From positions 62,001 through 126,000 of the forward strand of contig QOQE01000002.1 of assembly GCA_003331935.1 (NCBI GenBank): a DNA stretch of 64,000 nt. The letters run 5' to 3'. Shown here in pieces: positions 61,164-64,000 of this stretch. Under the pieces are notes generated by a model, which was given only the letters and a program-made list of their open reading frames with translations, was not told the origin of the DNA and ran no database searches. Origin of the DNA: Alphaproteobacteria bacterium (GTDB taxonomy: Bacteria; Pseudomonadota; Alphaproteobacteria; Rhodobacterales; Rhodobacteraceae). Both the position numbers and the translations under genes were made by a program. Position 1 is the first letter of the stretch. Every line of letters starts with the position of its first letter.

Positions 61164-62897
61164 TTAGTTATTTGTGCCAGAGAATCGTTTTGCAAGATCT
61201 AGCGCGTAATCATTTGATATTTTTACAAATAGATTCTCTATTTGTTTAAAGTCGTCGCCATAGTCGATTTTTTCAAAAATTGACGTAAAGTCTTCTTTAA
61301 GTGAAGGCCATTGTGATTTTTCATTTGATTTGCCAAGACAGTATTTTATTTCGTTTGAAGTCGAGGGAATAAAAGGTTCAGAGATCTCGCTAAAAAAAAG
61401 CATAAGATTGAAGCCAAACCTTATTGTTTTTGCTGCTTCAGCCGTATCAGTTTTTATTTTCACCCAAGGTTGGGAGCGCTGGAGATACTCATTCCCTATT
61501 GACCAAATTTTTCTCAAATATGATGTGGCTTTTCTTATCTCAATTTTATTCATTGCGTCATCATAGCTTATAAATACTTTTTCGATTTCTCTAATGGCAT
61601 TCAATTCTTGTTCACCGTATCGAGAGCCATTAGGTATTGTTGCCCCAAATTTTGAAAATGTAAACTTGGTCAATCGACTTACAAAGTTTCCTAAAACATC
61701 TGCTAGATCTTTATTTATGGAAGACTGAAAGCTCCTCCAAGTAAAATCTGCATCTGATGTTTCAGGGGCGTTTGAGAGTAACCACCATCGCCAATAGTCA
61801 GAGGGAAATAACTCAAGTGCCTGGTTCATAAACACACCCCGTTTTTGACTAGTAGAAAATTTTCCCCCATCATATGTTAGCCAATTAAAACCTTTAATGT
61901 AGTCTACTAATTTCCATGATTGGCCAGACCCTATTAGCGTTGCTGGGAAGGAAAGAGTATGAAATGGGATGTTATCTTTAGCCATAAATTGAACATAGTG
62001 GACGTCTTCTGCACCATGATCATTTAGCCACCAGCTTTTCCAGAAATCAGGGTGCTTTTTCTTACTTTTTGCCCAGTCTATTGTCGCTGAAATATAGGCA
62101 ATTGGAGCATCAAACCAAACATAAAAAACCTTATTTTCCATTCCTTTCCAAGGTTTGCCATTTTTTTCAACTGGAATTCCCCAGCTTAAGTCGCGGGTAA
62201 TGCTACGATCTTGTAAACCATCTCCATCCATTAGCCATTTTTTTGCTATCGATGTTGTTATTTTTGGCCAATGATCGTTGGATTCAATCCATGTTAAAAG
62301 CTTCTCTTTAAGTTTACTTTGCATCAAGTAAAGATGTTTTGTTTTTATCAATTCCAGATCTTGTGATCCTGATAAAACAGAGCTTGGCTTAATAAGCTCA
62401 CTCGCATGTAATTGTCTAGTACAGTTTTCGCATTGATCTCCTCGAGCTCTCTCGTAAGAGCAGTCTGGGCAGGTGCCAATAACGTATCTATCTGGAAGAA
62501 ACCTTTTGTCTTTCGCTGAATATAATTGTCTTTCATTAACGCTTTTTAATAGCCCGTTGTCATCTAAATTTAATGCGAAGGCCTTGGTAAGTGCATGATT
62601 GCTACTTGACGACGATCTGCCAAAAAAATCAAAAGATAGGAAGAATTGTGCGGATAAATCCTTTTGGGTCTGCCACATTTTTCTACAATAGTCTTCTGTG
62701 GATGTTTTACTTTCAATGGCCGCTAGTTCTGCTGGAGTTCCATGCTCATCGGTAGCGCAAAGAAATGCAACCTCGTGGCCTTTAGCTCTCATAAACCTTG
62801 CATAAAGATCGGCTGGAAGCTGGCTTCCTACCAAATTCCCCAGGTGCTTGATTCCATTGATATAAGGTAGGGCCGATGTTATGAGAATTCTTTTCAT
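61164..62897 (-). CDS. metG: Methionyl-tRNA synthetase
   Basis: A 577-residue class I synthetase charging elongator and initiator tRNA-Met. The HIGH-type motif is in PYINGIKHLGNLVGS (residues 10-24), and the KMSKS equivalent is KFSTSQKRG. A zinc knuckle has CPDC ... CENC (about 142-160). The anticodon-binding helical domain is C-terminal; there is no tRNA-binding OB tail, as usual for this length. ATG at 62897; the gene is monocistronic between convergent DUF2177 and the tRNA-Trp gap. Confidence 0.97.
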   Translation of the reverse strand: MKRILITSALPYINGIKHLGNLVGSQLPADLYARFMRAKGHEVAFLCATDEHGTPAELAAIESKTSTEDYCRKMWQTQKDLSAQFFLSFDFFGRSSSSSNHALTKAFALNLDDNGLLKSVNERQLYSAKDKRFLPDRYVIGTCPDCSYERARGDQCENCTRQLHASELIKPSSVLSGSQDLELIKTKHLYLMQSKLKEKLLTWIESNDHWPKITTSIAKKWLMDGDGLQDRSITRDLSWGIPVEKNGKPWKGMENKVFYVWFDAPIAYISATIDWAKSKKKHPDFWKSWWLNDHGAEDVHYVQFMAKDNIPFHTLSFPATLIGSGQSWKLVDYIKGFNWLTYDGGKFSTSQKRGVFMNQALELFPSDYWRWWLLSNAPETSDADFTWRSFQSSINKDLADVLGNFVSRLTKFTFSKFGATIPNGSRYGEQELNAIREIEKVFISYDDAMNKIEIRKATSYLRKIWSIGNEYLQRSQPWVKIKTDTAEAAKTIRFGFNLMLFFSEISEPFIPSTSNEIKYCLGKSNEKSQWPSLKEDFTSIFEKIDYGDDFKQIENLFVKISNDYALDLAKRFSGTNN

Positions 62898-63052
62898 TTT
62901 ATTTAATACTTATTTCTAATTTCAGTTTTTAAAGCACAAACAAAGATAAGTCCAAAAAATATCTACGTAACTATAAAATTAGCAATTACTAACTATAGCA
63001 CTTGCATCTTGATAAATAGATTTTTTTTAGTTATTGGTTGTTCAGTGATTGT

Positions 63053-63128
63053 AGGGGTTTAGCTCAGTTGGTAGAGCATCGGTCTCCAAAACCGAGGGTC
63101 GTGGGTTCGAGTCCCTCAGCCCCTGCCA
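63053..63128 (+). tRNA. tRNA-Trp (anticodon CCA)
   Basis: Acceptor AGGGGTT (63053-63059) pairs with AGCCCCT (63118-63124, one G-U pair); discriminator G and encoded CCA follow (63125-63128). D arm GCTCAGTTGGTAGAGC, anticodon stem TCGGT/ACCGA with loop CTCCAAA (anticodon CCA at 63086-63088), T arm GTGGGTTCGAGTCCCTC. 76 bases. Its place just before secE-nusG is the conserved arrangement. Confidence 0.98.
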
Positions 63129-63214
63129 AGCCTTGCTTGCTTTTCCGATCTATTGGCTGTATTGGTTATTGAAGTGTTAGATGCAAGCATTTATACAAGG
63201 ATGAAAGAAAAAAA

Positions 63215-63406
63215 GTGACAAACATTTTCAAATTTATACAACAAAGTAGGCAAGAAGCGTCCAAAATTGTCTGGCCAACTCGCAGAGAAACCATCACCAC
63301 TACAATAATGGTTTTTATAATGGTAACTATTTTGTCGATTTTCTTTCTTATTACAGACTCTATAATATCGTTTTTACTCAGGATAGTGTTGAGTCTTAGT
63401 TTTTAG
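63215..63406 (+). CDS. secE: Preprotein translocase subunit SecE
   Basis: A 63-residue essential partner of SecY in the Sec channel. The amphipathic helix FKFIQQSRQEASKIVWPTRRE and one membrane helix (TIMVFIMVTILSIFFLITDSII) match the short single-span SecE. GTG start at 63215. Between tRNA-Trp (86 bases) and nusG (102 bases). Confidence 0.96.
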   Translation: MTNIFKFIQQSRQEASKIVWPTRRETITTTIMVFIMVTILSIFFLITDSIISFLLRIVLSLSF

Positions 63407-63508
63407 ATTTGTAATTTCGCACAAATTAGAATATTACTGAGTTTGAAATAGTTGACCTGAACGATTTTTTTCATTAAAGGTTTCCAAAAAACAAGTGGGT
63501 AAGTCAAG

Positions 63509-64000
63509 ATGGCTATGCGTTGGTACTCGGTTAGCGTTTTCTCTAATTTTGAGAAAAAGGTTGCTGAGAATATAAAAGAAATGGTTGAGCAAAAGAACTT
63601 AGAGGAAGAAGTTTCTGAAGTTTTAGTGCCAACAGAAGAAGTATTAGAGATACGGAGGGGTAAAAAGGTTCAGAGGGAAAGAAGGTTTATGCCTGGATAT
63701 GTTCTTGTGAAGATGGATATGAGTGAAGAAGTTTACCACGCAATCAAGGGGATAAACCGTGTTTCTGGGTTTTTAGGGGCAAACGGTAAGCCAACTCCGC
63801 TCCCGGATGCAGAGGTCGCTAGAATTATTGACCAGGTTGAGGAAGGGGGAGAAACACCAAGGTCTCTCATAGCTTTTGAAGTAGGCGAAAAGGTAAATGT
63901 TACTGACGGACCTTTCGAGGGCTTTGCTGGCACCGTAGAAGAAGTAGATGACATAAGCTCACGGCTGAAGCTGACAGTGTCAATTTTTGGTAGAGCTACC
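63509..64000 (+). CDS. nusG: Transcription termination/antitermination factor NusG, 3' end cut by window edge
   Basis: The first 164 codons, in frame to base 64000, of a protein that is usually about 177 residues; the last part of the KOW domain lies outside the window. The NGN domain begins MRWYSVSVFSNFEKKVAENI and has RRFMPGYVLVKMDM and VSGFLGANGKPTPLPD; the KOW domain begins VGEKVNVTDGPFEGFAGTVEEVD. NusG binds RNA polymerase and Rho or ribosomal protein S10. It would be followed by rplK in most relatives. Confidence 0.96.
   Translation, partial: MAMRWYSVSVFSNFEKKVAENIKEMVEQKNLEEEVSEVLVPTEEVLEIRRGKKVQRERRFMPGYVLVKMDMSEEVYHAIKGINRVSGFLGANGKPTPLPDAEVARIIDQVEEGGETPRSLIAFEVGEKVNVTDGPFEGFAGTVEEVDDISSRLKLTVSIFGRAT

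Noticed and set aside
62898-63052. Regulatory RNA or T-box-like leader between metG and tRNA-Trp
   Set aside because: The 155 bases are AT-rich without stable stems, and T-boxes are not expected in this group.
1-64000. Mobile element, prophage, defence island, toxin-antitoxin or CRISPR content
   Set aside because: I looked for transposases, integrases, terminal repeats, spacer arrays and clustered unknown genes and found none; nearly all genes are conserved housekeeping genes in familiar order.

Overview
The window is 64 kb of gene-dense, AT-rich (roughly 60-65% A+T by eye) bacterial chromosome. Almost every gene belongs to the alphaproteobacterial core. GcrA, TrcR (DUF1013), MipZ and ClpS all occur, and several neighbourhoods match arrangements I associate with Rhodobacterales: ctaC-ctaB-small ORF-ctaG-ctaE-surf1-thrC with no subunit I gene; pyrB-pyrC'-plsY; dacA facing clpS-rsmC-SDR; a UDG-like gene-moaB-RND pump; ffh-chorismate mutase-rpsP-rimM-trmD-rplS-rpmE; and tRNA-Trp-secE-nusG. 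With the low GC and tight packing, I infer a streamlined marine, Rhodobacterales-like alphaproteobacterium. The species cannot be named from sequence alone. I see no insertion sequence, prophage, CRISPR array, integron, rRNA or plasmid feature, and no gene-free stretch longer than about 260 bases.

Layout. 1-6.6 kb: selO (cut by the window edge) and an omega-aminotransferase, then glutaryl-CoA dehydrogenase, then an aldo/keto reductase-ABC ATPase-ABC permease operon on the minus strand. 6.7-11.5 kb: S49 peptidase, SDR, uvrC, pgsA, moaD and moaE. 11.5-18.8 kb: ubiA/rsmE divergent pair, gshA, the pyrB-pyrC'-plsY operon, a degenerate uracil-DNA-glycosylase-like gene and moaB. 18.9-23.7 kb: a two-gene RND efflux system. 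23.7-31.1 kb: DsbD N-domain protein, yqgE, Sua5-type tRNA t6A enzyme, a large acyl-CoA dehydrogenase with an MBL hydrolase, rpsU, a quinone oxidoreductase and trcR. 31.1-35.5 kb: SDR, rsmC-like and clpS, a D,D-carboxypeptidase, and mipZ. 35.6-39.7 kb: the SRP/ribosome/tRNA-modification operon. 39.9-46.3 kb: trhO-zapE facing rnr-topA. 46.5-52.0 kb: the cytochrome c oxidase biogenesis operon with thrC. 52.1-60.4 kb: two GNATs, a FAD oxidase, lysC, DUF1178, gcrA, an ABC-2 permease, argD-argF and an orphan coiled-coil protein. 60.5-64 kb: tRNA-Leu, a DUF2177 protein, metG, tRNA-Trp, secE and nusG (cut by the window edge).

The genes mostly serve housekeeping: aa3-type respiration, molybdenum cofactor, pyrimidine, arginine, threonine/lysine and glutathione synthesis, translation, and the alphaproteobacterial cell cycle. 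I found no convincing new multi-gene system. The items most worth a second look are small: a cysteine-free UDG homologue fixed between pyrB and moaB, a catalytically dead dihydroorotase paired with PyrB, an RNase R whose N-terminus is missing and whose frame runs back into topA, an RND pump with an extra C-terminal membrane hairpin, apparently leaderless promoters (yqgE, ubiA/rsmE), symmetric operator-like sites ahead of ctaC and mipZ, and a tail-anchored coiled-coil orphan beside tRNA-Leu.
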